64,000 nt of DNA from Reinekea sp. G2M2-21 (GCF_015687175.1 NZ_JADPQG010000007.1:62001-126000), one strand, 5' to 3'. Shown: positions 35,144-44,237, counted from the first letter of the stretch. Made by a program: numbers and translations. Notes: generated by a model not told the origin, from the sequence alone.

Positions 35144-35327
35144 AGTCCTCGTGTTCGATATTTTTTATATTTCTCTGGTATTTTTTGATACTTGACTCTT
35201 TTTTTGTTCATTATTAACAACACTGCTTAAGCATCCCCCTTTCCACGCCCAATCGGCACGACTTATTGCCGGAAACGTCTTTTTTGACTCAACGATACTC
35301 AGTACCACTGGGCGAAATGTTTATTGC

Positions 35328-35400
35328 GGCGCAAAACTAATAAGGCGCTAAGCAGCATTTAAATACAGGAGCGTCAATTCACTTGCGTTCACCTTATCAT
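35328..35400 (+). promoter_or_regulatory. E element 16
   Basis: GGCGC arms, 11-nt spacer; -10 TATCAT at 35395 (offset 47). Confidence 0.65.
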
Positions 35401-35433
35401 TACAGCATGAACTCATTTAGCAGAGGGCATCCC

Positions 35434-35730
35434 ATGCTTACTTTTGAAGACCGCCTTTCAATGATTACTTCCATCGATGAGATTGAAGTTCAACGTCTAC
35501 AGGCTTTGGCTGAAGCCACTCACTTGCGTAACCAGGCGAAACAGCCAGGTATCAAACTAGAGGACAAAATTGCCTTGCATCGCAAAGCAGTGAAAGCTTC
35601 CAAAGTCGAACATGAACTGCTCATTAATCAATTTATAGTCGAGGACGCATTGGAATCAGGCGCTACCGGCAAAGCCATTATTGCTTTTGTCAAAAACGAC
35701 CATAATTACCTTTCACGCACCGCGGCCTAA
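35434..35730 (+). CDS. Hypothetical protein, helical
   Basis: 98 aa, mostly charged helices, not recognised. AGAGGG 8 nt before the ATG. Confidence 0.6.
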   Translation: MLTFEDRLSMITSIDEIEVQRLQALAEATHLRNQAKQPGIKLEDKIALHRKAVKASKVEHELLINQFIVEDALESGATGKAIIAFVKNDHNYLSRTAA

Positions 35731-35742
35731 AAGGAGTCTGCT

Positions 35743-36312
35743 ATGCCCCTAGCAAACATTGAAGCAGAGCTAATTCGATTCCAATACACTAATCAAAAAT
35801 ATCTTCCAGGTGATTGCGTGGCCACGAAACTGAAATCAGCTGAAAATGGGGCAATGTATGCGATCGTTAATGTCGGTACCGGTTTACCATTAGCCGAACC
35901 ATGCAATTCTTACGCGAACGCCGCAACAGAAACCGAAGTTATCGAGTTGGCCTACCGTTATGCCCACCAGCTGCCCACTCCTCGCTCAGTCTACTCGGGT
36001 AAAAACTGCGATGGTATCACTAAGTCAAGTGCCGAAATCTGGATTAAAAAGAACGAATCCCGTTATAGCAATGAACTGTCTTTGAGCATTAAACCCTACG
36101 GTACTGGGAAGTTTGAGGTATTTGGTTCACCATTGAATTGGGGTGAATTAATTTGCCGTGGCGCAGATTTGTTTCACCGAGAATTAAACCAATTAGGAGT
36201 GGCACTGGATGTATCTGAAATAAACGCAATTAAGGTTTTTTCAATCAGAGGTAAACAATCGTGGCGATTAAGTGATTGCGATATTATTCCACCTGAATCA
36301 GACTATTTTTAA
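35743..36312 (+). CDS. Hypothetical protein with SW-L-DCD end motif
   Basis: 189 aa, soluble. Its last ~20 residues (GKQSWRLSDCDIIPP) are shared with the small protein at 22743, which suggests a common C-terminal motif. AAGGAG ribosome site. Middle gene of the E16 unit. Confidence 0.6.
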   Translation: MPLANIEAELIRFQYTNQKYLPGDCVATKLKSAENGAMYAIVNVGTGLPLAEPCNSYANAATETEVIELAYRYAHQLPTPRSVYSGKNCDGITKSSAEIWIKKNESRYSNELSLSIKPYGTGKFEVFGSPLNWGELICRGADLFHRELNQLGVALDVSEINAIKVFSIRGKQSWRLSDCDIIPPESDYF

Positions 36313-36322
36313 AGGCTGAGTT

Positions 36323-36592
36323 ATGGTCGTTAAAAAAATGCGAATTAGTCGAATCCTGTCCTAATCAGACCTGAAACGCCCGATTCACCGCGCAGAGCTT
36401 TACGCGCGGCACCTAGAACAAAGACTCACGGAAGGTTCAACAACAATGAACCATAGTAAATTGGTTAGTGATTGCTCCAAGGCAAAACACGTTGCCTTCT
36501 TTCTCGATATTAATCGGCCAAGGATAAAGGCGGGTATGGACTTTGGTTACTTCGGGCCGTTGTTACTTCGCACTATTGAGAATCCTTTTTAG
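36323..36592 (+). pseudogene. Small gene with an in-frame TAA
   Basis: 90 codons from ATG 36323 to TAG 36592, interrupted by TAA at codon 14. The downstream part (SDLKRPIHRAELYARHLEQRL...) reads as protein, and the TAA would fit CAA (Gln). An internal ATG at 36446 with GGAAGG upstream could still give a 48-aa product. Its final stop overlaps the next E element. Confidence 0.5.
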
Positions 36593-36662
36593 GCGCAAAA
36601 CGATATGGCGAAATTCAGTAGTCAAAAGCACCGGTCTTTATCTCTTGGTTAGGCGTCATACT
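36592..36662 (+). promoter_or_regulatory. E element 17
   Basis: Arms GGCGC and GGCGA, 10-nt spacer AAAACGATAT; -10 CATACT at 36657 (offset 46). Confidence 0.65.
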
Positions 36663-36694
36663 CCTTGCATAACTTAATTGAAAGGTGATACATC

Positions 36695-37135
36695 ATGACA
36701 ATACAAGCCACTCCAGCTAACCCTGTTATTGAAGCCGCTCCATTGTTGCTGAAAGCGTTGTCTACCCAAATTAAAGAAGCCGGTGGTCGCGGCTATAACT
36801 CCGATGTGATTGACGTTGCAATCGACCGAAGCTTTTCTGTTTTGCATACCTTTGATACACCCGAGGGTAAAAAAACCATCAAGACCCGCAACGAATTTCA
36901 AGTAGGCTTAATCGATGCCGATCAAAACTACTTTGTTATTTACAATGCTGATCGAAACGATTACAGATTGGTTACCGTTCATGAGCCAGCCAATGCGCCT
37001 AAAGTCATCCGCGACGTGCATTTAGGCTATTCGTTCGAAGTGATGATGCAGAACGTTCAGGCTCGCTGGCCAAACCGAGTCGTTTGGAGATTAACCGACC
37101 CAAACACCATTGCTCAATATTCTGGCAATAAATAA
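36695..37135 (+). CDS. Hypothetical protein, paralogue of 40827-41249
   Basis: 146 aa. It shares with the 40827 protein the segments TPEGKK, TRNEFQVGLIDA, LGYSFE and RWPNRVVWRLTDP, so the two arose by duplication. Function unknown. First gene of the E17 unit, as its paralogue is first in E19. Confidence 0.65.
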   Translation: MTIQATPANPVIEAAPLLLKALSTQIKEAGGRGYNSDVIDVAIDRSFSVLHTFDTPEGKKTIKTRNEFQVGLIDADQNYFVIYNADRNDYRLVTVHEPANAPKVIRDVHLGYSFEVMMQNVQARWPNRVVWRLTDPNTIAQYSGNK

Positions 37136-37198
37136 CCACTCCTTGCCGGTGGTTACCTGCCACCGGGCAACATTACTTTTTTTAAAAAGGCCACTTCC

Positions 37199-37672
37199 AT
37201 GCGAACTGACAAAAAAGTGTTTGAATCAACCGCAACCATTAACCACGCATCCTTTGGCGCTGATTGCCCGAACGCACGCCGTTTTCGTACAGCCAGTGGA
37301 TATGATCTTATGTATGCATTGCGCCACTCTGCACGAACCCAAATCCGATTATTTGAAGAGTCGGGCACCACCATTCAGGAATATCAGCGTCTATTCGTCA
37401 GAATCACACATAAAGACGAGACGGGCTCCATTGTCGATATTTTAGAACAAGAATGGTCTGTCCCACTCATCGCAGACACGTTTATGCCTGATCTTGAAGC
37501 ACTTCGGACCGTGTTGACCTACGATAGCGAATGGGAAGTGGAAAGCCAGATTTCCGATGATGATCGGAAGGATTTCGCGGAGTATTGCGAAAGTATAACT
37601 AATGAACACGAAACGTTTGAACCCTACTTTCAGACACGAATTGTTGAAGTTGCTGCCTACACTCGGACGTAA
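37199..37672 (+). CDS. Hypothetical protein
   Basis: 157 aa, acidic, soluble, not recognised. AAGG upstream of the ATG. Confidence 0.6.
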   Translation: MRTDKKVFESTATINHASFGADCPNARRFRTASGYDLMYALRHSARTQIRLFEESGTTIQEYQRLFVRITHKDETGSIVDILEQEWSVPLIADTFMPDLEALRTVLTYDSEWEVESQISDDDRKDFAEYCESITNEHETFEPYFQTRIVEVAAYTRT

Positions 37673-37686
37673 AGGAGGCACACAAC

Positions 37687-37713
37687 CATTGGGCAAAACA
37701 TAGGCCCAATGGA
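37687..37713 (+). repeat. Intercistronic hairpin
   Basis: CCATTGGGC and GCCCAATGG (9-bp perfect inverted repeat) between two genes of the E17 unit, without a T-run; could tune expression of the downstream pair. Confidence 0.5.
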
Positions 37714-37756
37714 ATCCCAACAAAAATTCTCTTGAAAATATCTGGAGTAATACAGA

Positions 37757-38083
37757 ATGACCATGATCACTGCGATTGCACAAACCAACTCTTACCAAGC
37801 TATTCCCGAAATGATTCGAGCAAATATGGATGAACTAAAGCAAATACATGAAGAGTCTAAGCCCGCCTTTTTAGCAGGCGTGCCAGGACTATTAACTCTC
37901 TTGGTTACTGCATTGCCCACCGTTGAATTCTTGGATGAAGACGACGATTACGATAAATGGGAACAGACTGTGACAATGGTCGGGCTACAGACTGTAAGTG
38001 TTATTTTCACGCACACTAGTGACGGTTCAGAGATGTTTGCCGAGTTCGATATGATGGGTAATAACGATAAGGAAATCGCATGA
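37757..38083 (+). CDS. Hypothetical acidic protein
   Basis: 108 aa, strongly acidic (LDEDDDYDKWEQ), not recognised. Overlaps the next gene by 4 nt. Confidence 0.6.
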   Translation: MTMITAIAQTNSYQAIPEMIRANMDELKQIHEESKPAFLAGVPGLLTLLVTALPTVEFLDEDDDYDKWEQTVTMVGLQTVSVIFTHTSDGSEMFAEFDMMGNNDKEIA

Positions 38084-38508
38084 AATTGTTAGATGAGAAC
38101 CTATTGATCGAAGACCCCAACTATCCCTTTATGATTACCGGCTTGTCTATTATCTTAAAGGGTGATCAACGAGCAAACCCAAGCAAATACCTCGATGACT
38201 ATTTCTTTGGCCATACCAAAGAAGGTGTTGCCTCTGCTGGTGTTTTTTACTATTTGCCAATGGATAAGGAAAACCACAATTCCGCATTTTTTGATCTACC
38301 TAACACGTCGGAGGCAGACGCATTAAAGGAAGACTCTTTTCGTAATCGGGTCGAATTGGTTGATGGGAATACTAAGGTCGATATTTTGTTGCGATGTGAA
38401 ATTCTTGAATCTCTACAAGACGAAATGAAAGCGCAGTCGTTTGATCTCAATGATTTTATTCTTAGTGGTTATGCGATTTCATGGGAGCAAATCGACATTA
38501 ATTATTAA
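38080..38508 (+). CDS. Hypothetical acidic protein
   Basis: 142 aa, acidic, soluble, not recognised. ATGA-coupled to the preceding gene; last of the E17 unit. Confidence 0.6.
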   Translation: MKLLDENLLIEDPNYPFMITGLSIILKGDQRANPSKYLDDYFFGHTKEGVASAGVFYYLPMDKENHNSAFFDLPNTSEADALKEDSFRNRVELVDGNTKVDILLRCEILESLQDEMKAQSFDLNDFILSGYAISWEQIDINY

Positions 38509-38520
38509 TTGCCAAAGTGT

Positions 38521-38544
38521 GCCCGTTGATGCGGGCTTTCTTTT
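38521..38544 (+). terminator. Rho-independent terminator
   Basis: GCCCG, 6-nt loop, CGGGC then TTTCTTTT; ends the E17 unit. Confidence 0.75.
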
Positions 38545-38592
38545 CGTTGCAATTTACATCTATCCCCTTGCCTACCCTACTTGCTTTTAACC

Positions 38593-38664
38593 GGCGCGTA
38601 ATGAATAAGGCGCTTACTAGCATTCTAACGCCAAGGTCTTTATATTCTTTTTAATCATTACTAT
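38593..38664 (+). promoter_or_regulatory. E element 18
   Basis: GGCGC arms, 11-nt spacer GTAATGAATAA; -10 TACTAT at 38659 (offset 46). Confidence 0.65.
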
Positions 38665-38709
38665 TACCCTGTCTTTGCATTCATTTACATTTCTTGCGGG
38701 GTAATCGGT

Positions 38710-38982
38710 ATGTCAAAACCAAACGTTTCGGCTGACGTGGAAGCCTTTTTATCTGCCGGTGGATCGATCGAAACCGTGTCGGAGGGTGTTCGTACTTATT
38801 CCTCGGGCGAGCTGTATGAAGCTCAACAGGAAGGCAAACGCCCTTCTGAAGTTAGACCACAGCGCGATGGTCGTCGGCCAGGGGAGTCAACCTTTGGTAT
38901 GTTGGACCGGTTGACCGGTGGCGGGTACACAGATGAGCAATTGTTGATAATGGCCGAGCACTATGACATTTGTGAGAACTAA
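38710..38982 (+). CDS. Hypothetical protein
   Basis: 90 aa; the start DVEAFLSAGGSIETV recalls small phage and plasmid proteins, but no family is assigned. Basic middle. First gene of the E18 unit. Confidence 0.6.
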   Translation: MSKPNVSADVEAFLSAGGSIETVSEGVRTYSSGELYEAQQEGKRPSEVRPQRDGRRPGESTFGMLDRLTGGGYTDEQLLIMAEHYDICEN

Positions 38983-39041
38983 AGGGGTCAAACCTCCTAC
39001 CTCGCATTTGATTTCAAAAATTATTTAATAGGATCACAGTA

Positions 39042-39500
39042 ATGGGTGGTATCAATATTCAAGTGTCAGAACTTAAACCAGTTTCAACAATAACTGTGCT
39101 TTACATTTGGCCAGCGATTAAGACTAAACAATCTATTTCCAGGGCTCTTTTCTGGCTTTCGAATGCCACGGTACCTTCTCATGGCTGGAAACGGCCAGTA
39201 CGTAGAGCGATCGAAATTATAAGACATAGTTTGTTTGGTTATAAACCAGTAGCGCACTTAGTCAAATACGATCAGCTCTATCTCAAAACTTACTTTTCGG
39301 ATGAACTTGGCGTTGCACTATTAAACGAGGTTTTAGACAAACCGCGCCTGCTTAGTGTTCCCCCTTTGATACCTTATAAGTCGGGCTATTTATTGGTGTG
39401 GTGGTATCACGATGGCGGTAGCGATGGCTCTGAGGAAGTCGACGATTTCTCAAAAAAAATTGAACAGTACTTTAAAAGCAAACAATCAGGAGGTAGATAA
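39042..39500 (+). CDS. Hypothetical protein
   Basis: 152 aa, basic in the middle, not recognised. Stop directly abuts the next ATG (TAAATG). Confidence 0.6.
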   Translation: MGGINIQVSELKPVSTITVLYIWPAIKTKQSISRALFWLSNATVPSHGWKRPVRRAIEIIRHSLFGYKPVAHLVKYDQLYLKTYFSDELGVALLNEVLDKPRLLSVPPLIPYKSGYLLVWWYHDGGSDGSEEVDDFSKKIEQYFKSKQSGGR

Positions 39501-40028
39501 ATGTCTAAATCAAACATCAACCAAATCGCGATTTTTTCAGGAATTGCTCATTTACTGAGTGACTTATGCCCAGGTCTTGAATTAGAACCGCGTCAGATGA
39601 ATGCACTGTTAAAAATTTCAACGGATATTGCGGATATTGTAAATGCACCTGCAATTCGCTCTACTGAGGACATTGGCCTTGTGAATTGGCTTGCCAGCGA
39701 TGACACAGGCTCCAGCAGCCTTTATCTGGCAAGTGTCTTATTCCCAAGTGCTTTTAAGGTGAAACTCCCATGCTTTGCTTATCCTTATGACCCAAGTGAT
39801 TTTTCCCGGTGTATCAAGCTACTTAGAGCAGAGCCCTCGTTGCGCACCAACTATTGGGACAAGATTTTAAATGACAATTCGCCTATCTGGCGGGAGCTCG
39901 CTCAGAGATGGGATGAGCTTGAATCAGGATTATTGGCTGAGGCACCTAATTTTCTCGAAGGGCAAGGCTCTGCCCCAAAAACCTATGCAGCAATTAAGGA
40001 AATCATAGCTAAATATTCACCGCAGTAA
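39501..40028 (+). CDS. Hypothetical protein
   Basis: 175 aa, soluble and helical, not recognised; the segment CFAYPYDPSDFSRCIKLL looks typical of phage/plasmid proteins. AGGAGG precedes the start and lies inside the preceding gene. Confidence 0.6.
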   Translation: MSKSNINQIAIFSGIAHLLSDLCPGLELEPRQMNALLKISTDIADIVNAPAIRSTEDIGLVNWLASDDTGSSSLYLASVLFPSAFKVKLPCFAYPYDPSDFSRCIKLLRAEPSLRTNYWDKILNDNSPIWRELAQRWDELESGLLAEAPNFLEGQGSAPKTYAAIKEIIAKYSPQ

Positions 40029-40065
40029 GGTATATTTAGTAACAAATTCCCCCATAAGGAATCCA

Positions 40066-40572
40066 ATGACTTTTTAACCCGCCGTTTCTAGAAAAAACAC
40101 ATTTTTCTCGCCTTCGGACAGAACCTTGGCAAATGCAAAATCATTCACCCCCGACGAAGTTAAGGCATATTTGAACAGACCAAAAGTTGCCGTTTTCTTT
40201 AAGAGTAAAATGGCTGAGCTTATTTCAAGTAAATATGAGCGACGATGGAAAGCCATGGCTAAGGTTTTGTTTCGCCAGTTTTGTGCTGATTGCCATGGCA
40301 TGACCGACCACCAAATTCGTGAGAAATTCGACAATGACCAATTCGAAGTATTAACCGACTCACTTACTACTATTTTGTAAGATTTTCGTAACTCTAGCGA
40401 TTTTGTTGAGTTACCGGACTTTGAAGCACCTTCGGTAAAGCCTGCATCAAGAGAAGAGCTTGCTCGTTTAAGAGATGGAATGCGAAATAAAATGAACCAG
40501 GTTTTTGAAATTCAGAGTAAGCAAGATCAACTTATCAATGAGATCAACCAATTAACGTTAAATGGCCAATAA
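40066..40572 (+). pseudogene. Gene with two in-frame TAA codons
   Basis: 169 codons from ATG 40066 (AAGGA upstream). TAA occurs at codon 4 (40075) and at 40378, yet the same frame continues as plausible protein to 40572 (DFRNSSDFVELPDF... LARLRDGMRNKM). The middle (KSFTPDEVKAYLNRPKVAVFF) is well formed. Both stops would fit CAA (Gln). A shorter product from TTG 40126 to 40380 is possible. Confidence 0.5.
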
Positions 40573-40720
40573 GCCTCTCTATGAAATAAACGATAAAACA
40601 TGTCAATTTACTCAACAAATATTTGTGCCGCTACCAGCAGCCCACTGTCAGTCCCTGGGCTACCGCGCTGGTAACGGCTTCTATCATAAGAAGTCATCTA
40701 ATCAGACAATGGCTTTGACA

Positions 40721-40791
40721 GGCGCGTAATCAATATGGCGCTGTTCAGCTACAAGGGCTGCGGTATTTGTTTAAACTTCTTCCTTCATAAT
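40721..40791 (+). promoter_or_regulatory. E element 19
   Basis: GGCGC arms, 11-nt spacer GTAATCAATAT; -10 CATAAT at 40786 (offset 45). Confidence 0.65.
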
Positions 40792-40826
40792 GCCCTCACT
40801 TACTTAACGAACTCAGGGGATACCTC

Positions 40827-41249
40827 ATGACAACTAAAGCTTCAGTTCAGAATATTTTTTTAGCCGCGCCGTTGAAGATTAAGTCGATCAGCCAACAGAT
40901 TGCTGAGGCCGGTGGTGAGGGCTTTAACGTTGACGTCACAATTTCGCCAATCAGCGGCAGTCATCAAGAGCTATACACCTTTACCACCCCTGAAGGCAGA
41001 AAGTCCATGCTGACTCGTAACGAGTTTCAGGTTGGCATGATCGATGACGCTGAGACTCACTTTGTCATGTACTACGGCGATACCATCCAATACCGCTTAG
41101 TGACGCCGGTGGATACCACAAACGGAAAAATCCTGAAGGTACATGACCTGGGTTATAGCTTTGAAGATATGCAGGCGAATGTTCAGGAGCTTTGGCCAAA
41201 CCGAGTGGTTTGGAAGTTCACCCACCCTGATACAAAGATTCACCCGTAA
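40827..41249 (+). CDS. Hypothetical protein, paralogue of 36695-37135
   Basis: 140 aa. Shares TPEGRK, TRNEFQVGMID, LGYSFED and LWPNRVVWKFTHPD with the 36695 protein. First gene of the E19 unit. Confidence 0.65.
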   Translation: MTTKASVQNIFLAAPLKIKSISQQIAEAGGEGFNVDVTISPISGSHQELYTFTTPEGRKSMLTRNEFQVGMIDDAETHFVMYYGDTIQYRLVTPVDTTNGKILKVHDLGYSFEDMQANVQELWPNRVVWKFTHPDTKIHP

Positions 41250-41299
41250 CAACACCCCTTTCGGACCGGTAGGCCGGTCACAATTAAAGAGAGAGAACC

Positions 41300-41710
41300 A
41301 TGATTGCTATTGATGCTTGCACACACCCAGAATCCGAAGCGCAGACCAAAGGTCAGCAAGGTTTGGTTGCAGTCGTTAAGTATACTGAAAGTCGTTGGGA
41401 CGACGTTATGTCTTGTGCAATTTTTCGCGCCACCGGCGAAAAGCTCGTGCCTGCTACGCACGCTGATTTCGTGGAACACTTTGGCGCCGATATGCTGAGT
41501 CATGCACTGCAGCGTTTTGAGGATACTCGCCCGGGCGGCCAGGTACTTTTCCATTGGCCTAAAGCACTTACTGAGCACTTGTCGCGCGAGGCTCACTTCA
41601 ATCTCTACTATACAGATATGCGCCGTTACTTTGTAGCCCAGCATGGCGCGGTGATTAAGAAGGTGGAAAATGGGTTCAGCGGGTGGGATTACTATCTATT
41701 CAAGGGGTAA
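41300..41710 (+). CDS. Hypothetical protein
   Basis: 136 aa, soluble, not recognised. GAGAGAG ribosome site. A short GGGCC/GGCCC repeat follows at 41720. Confidence 0.6.
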   Translation: MIAIDACTHPESEAQTKGQQGLVAVVKYTESRWDDVMSCAIFRATGEKLVPATHADFVEHFGADMLSHALQRFEDTRPGGQVLFHWPKALTEHLSREAHFNLYYTDMRRYFVAQHGAVIKKVENGFSGWDYYLFKG

Positions 41711-41765
41711 TGTATTCCAGGGCCTTAGGCCCTTCCCATCACTGAAATAAACAGAGGTTCGCGCA

Positions 41766-42089
41766 ATGACACAATCCAATAACCGAACAGGCAAACAAGC
41801 CAGCTGGATAAGCCTTGACGACATCCACAAAACGCCAAACATGCTTTTGCAGTCAGTTAAGGTTCGTTACACCGTACGCCTCACTAGGAAAGCCAGAAGA
41901 GAAGGAGTTAAAGAAAATGCCTACACGCGCCATGCTTTCGTCGCTTCGGTTGCGCTTCCTCGCGCAATGAGCTGGAGGCAGCTGAAAAATGACGACAATC
42001 TCCCTTTTGCTATCAAGAATGCGCTAGATACTTTTGTTCTTGACCCAAACCATATTGTTGATGACTACTGCTATATCACAGTGGCGTAA
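41766..42089 (+). CDS. Hypothetical basic protein
   Basis: 107 aa, basic, not recognised. GAGGT upstream. Last gene of the E19 unit. Confidence 0.6.
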   Translation: MTQSNNRTGKQASWISLDDIHKTPNMLLQSVKVRYTVRLTRKARREGVKENAYTRHAFVASVALPRAMSWRQLKNDDNLPFAIKNALDTFVLDPNHIVDDYCYITVA

Positions 42090-42161
42090 TGATGCTGTAG
42101 CGGCCATTTAACGGCCCTTTTCCCTAACTTGGCGACATTGTCGCCGCACTTCCATTTTGCA

Positions 42162-42233
42162 GGCGCCTAACCAATAAGGCGCTGCCTAGCTCATTAACCA
42201 CGTGGGTGAACTTCATGCGGTGTTGCATACAAT
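42162..42233 (+). promoter_or_regulatory. E element 20
   Basis: GGCGC arms, 11-nt spacer CTAACCAATAA; -10 TACAAT at 42228 (offset 46). Confidence 0.65.
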
Positions 42234-42263
42234 GTCCTTTTCAAACAGTTATGGAGAAAGGTT

Positions 42264-42800
42264 ATGGCATCTGTAATCCGTGAAAAATATCACGCTCGGT
42301 TTATGCCTGATTTGTTCAAAACGCATTGCCCTTGCTGTAAGAAGCAATGGACTCTAAAAACGGTTGACTTTCATGGACATCGAACTTCCATCGAATGTGC
42401 AAACAAATGCTTTTCATTTAGTTCGGTACAGCCACGTAGTGATAGAAACATGCACGAAGCATGGAGGCAGCTGTGGGATAACTTCGTAAACTACTTTGGA
42501 ATTCAGTACGCACTAAAGCTAGTTAGTGTTCAGTTGCATGATGCGCTGATGTTGTGCCGGCCTGTTACTCCTTCTGTTCTAGAAACCCTTGTCGGTAAAT
42601 TCAATGAGGCTTCAAAGCACACCGCAACTAATAATGGTATGACTCCAGCTTTATTCAGAGCAAAACGATTAAATGGGGACTTTCACTATGGTATTAATTT
42701 TCAACCATTAGGCACTGATCCTGGGAGCACTTTTCACTACGACCATGGTGTAGGTATAAATCAGAACACAGACGCCACAGTCTTATGTCTTGTGCAATGA
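42264..42800 (+). CDS. Protein with N-terminal zinc site
   Basis: 178 aa. CPCC near residue 22 and a later C..C pair (CANKC) suggest a small zinc finger; the rest is unrecognised. First gene of the E20 unit. Confidence 0.6.
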   Translation: MASVIREKYHARFMPDLFKTHCPCCKKQWTLKTVDFHGHRTSIECANKCFSFSSVQPRSDRNMHEAWRQLWDNFVNYFGIQYALKLVSVQLHDALMLCRPVTPSVLETLVGKFNEASKHTATNNGMTPALFRAKRLNGDFHYGINFQPLGTDPGSTFHYDHGVGINQNTDATVLCLVQ

Positions 42801-42847
42801 AATTCTATTTTTCTATATGCGGTTAATGACTGTAGGAGGTTATCTTG

Positions 42848-42985
42848 ATGAATCTAATTAAAGCAAAGACCTATATCCATTGCCGCGCCTACGGGGAGAA
42901 GCTGTCGCCGACAGAAATCTTTCAAGGTTGTTGCGAATACTCAGATGCAGCGATTGCTGAAGAAAACGCCGAAATTTCGCGCTGA
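42848..42985 (+). CDS. Small protein
   Basis: 45 aa with an excellent AGGAGG ribosome site 8 nt before ATG. Three Cys; begins MNLIKAK, similar to the start of the 19733-20896 protein and its fragment. Second gene of the E20 unit. Confidence 0.5.
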   Translation: MNLIKAKTYIHCRAYGEKLSPTEIFQGCCEYSDAAIAEENAEISR

Positions 42986-43044
42986 GGGGCCAGCTTGGCT
43001 GAACAAAATTGTAAAGTCTGCCAATCGATCCATGACAGTCTTTA

Positions 43045-43117
43045 GGCGCATAAAGCAATAAGGCGCTATTCAGTAATCCAACCATACGGATTGGTTACTT
43101 CACTCGTTCGTTATTCT
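43045..43117 (+). promoter_or_regulatory. E element 21
   Basis: GGCGC arms, 12-nt spacer ATAAAGCAATAA; -10 TATTCT at 43112 (offset 46). Confidence 0.65.
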
Positions 43118-43150
43118 CTCTTTATTCATTCACTGCTGGATATTTCAGAC

Positions 43151-44173
43151 ATGGAACTGACAATTCACGAAGCGCGTAACGTTCTGAGCGTAACCATCGA
43201 TTCTACTTTGGCTGACATTAAAAAGGCATTCCGCCGTGCCAGCTCACTGCACCACCCCGACAAAGGCGGCAACACACAGGCAATGCAAACAGTCACCGCC
43301 GCTTATGAGTTGCTTTCAAATGCGGCTACTAAACAGGCCGAACACTTAGAGCGCGCTACCGATCGAGCTGAGCATGCTAAAGCATGGCGCGAGCTTGCCG
43401 ATCAAATCCGCACAGACTTAGAAGCCCGTTTCGATATTGGCGCCTTTACTGAGTATTTTTCCACGGTTTTCGGTGAGCCGATCTCCCTGCAAACCTCAGA
43501 AGCAAAGCCACACGCTGAAGAGCTGGAAAAAATGGCGATGCGTGACCGCAGTCCACATTATGCAACAGTCTCGGCGGAATGGTCCAACAAAGACCGCAGT
43601 AAGGTTTTAGAGTTGAGCATCAGTGTCTATCTGGTCGATGCGCACAAGACTGTCGAACAGCTGGCCGGTGATGGCATAACCTACCCTATGGGCGTTTCAA
43701 CGTTCTTCTATAAAGACGGTCGTAAAGTGAAGATCACAAAGCGGGACTATGACCGCACACAGAAATCCGATGTTCTTAGCAAGCCTGAGACTGTTTTTCC
43801 TAAATCGAAGCTTGTTAAGCATCGCAAGACCACTTTTAAACGCGCAGACATGGACGCAGCATTGACGGCTGAACTTGGCGCACAGAAGTCCAGCAATGGT
43901 AATTATTACTTACCCCTTGCCGGTGGCAAGCTAATGACGATTTACCGAACTACCATGATGCGCCAAGGCATTTGGAACACTCATGGTGTCTGGGTAGACA
44001 GTGGCCTAGTTAAACGCGCCGATAAGGACTATGAGGGCCAGTACTTGTCATTCATGGAAAACGAGGAAACGCTGAACATCTTTCGCCAAGTAGTCGGCAA
44101 GGAGCCGCAAGCGGCGTTGGACTATATACGGGCGGAATACGACAAGCTGTTGGCAGAAATCAACAGCAAATAA
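43151..44173 (+). CDS. J-domain (DnaJ-like) protein
   Basis: 340 aa. Residues ~4-60 form a J domain with the HPD motif in SSLHHPDKGG (~residue 36), which stimulates Hsp70 ATPase. The Gly/Phe region and Cys-rich zinc finger of classical DnaJ are absent. The remaining ~270 residues are unrecognised and likely give target specificity. It could recruit host DnaK. The ribosome site is weak at ATG 43151. Confidence 0.8.
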   Translation: MELTIHEARNVLSVTIDSTLADIKKAFRRASSLHHPDKGGNTQAMQTVTAAYELLSNAATKQAEHLERATDRAEHAKAWRELADQIRTDLEARFDIGAFTEYFSTVFGEPISLQTSEAKPHAEELEKMAMRDRSPHYATVSAEWSNKDRSKVLELSISVYLVDAHKTVEQLAGDGITYPMGVSTFFYKDGRKVKITKRDYDRTQKSDVLSKPETVFPKSKLVKHRKTTFKRADMDAALTAELGAQKSSNGNYYLPLAGGKLMTIYRTTMMRQGIWNTHGVWVDSGLVKRADKDYEGQYLSFMENEETLNIFRQVVGKEPQAALDYIRAEYDKLLAEINSK

Positions 44174-44237
44174 GAGCCGGTAGCGGATAGGGTGCAACTT
44201 CGCGCCCTATTATTCAATTTTAACAATGAGGTTCAAT

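Noticed and set aside
34886-35195. A complete 128-aa protein from ATG 34809
   Set aside because: Its first 25 codons are the out-of-frame reading of a real start (34796), and its tail covers a terminator-like hairpin; it is a frameshifted remnant.
10974-40572. Alternative genetic code with TAA/TAG read as Gln
   Set aside because: Most intact genes, including parA and the methylases, end with TAA or TAG at natural C-termini.
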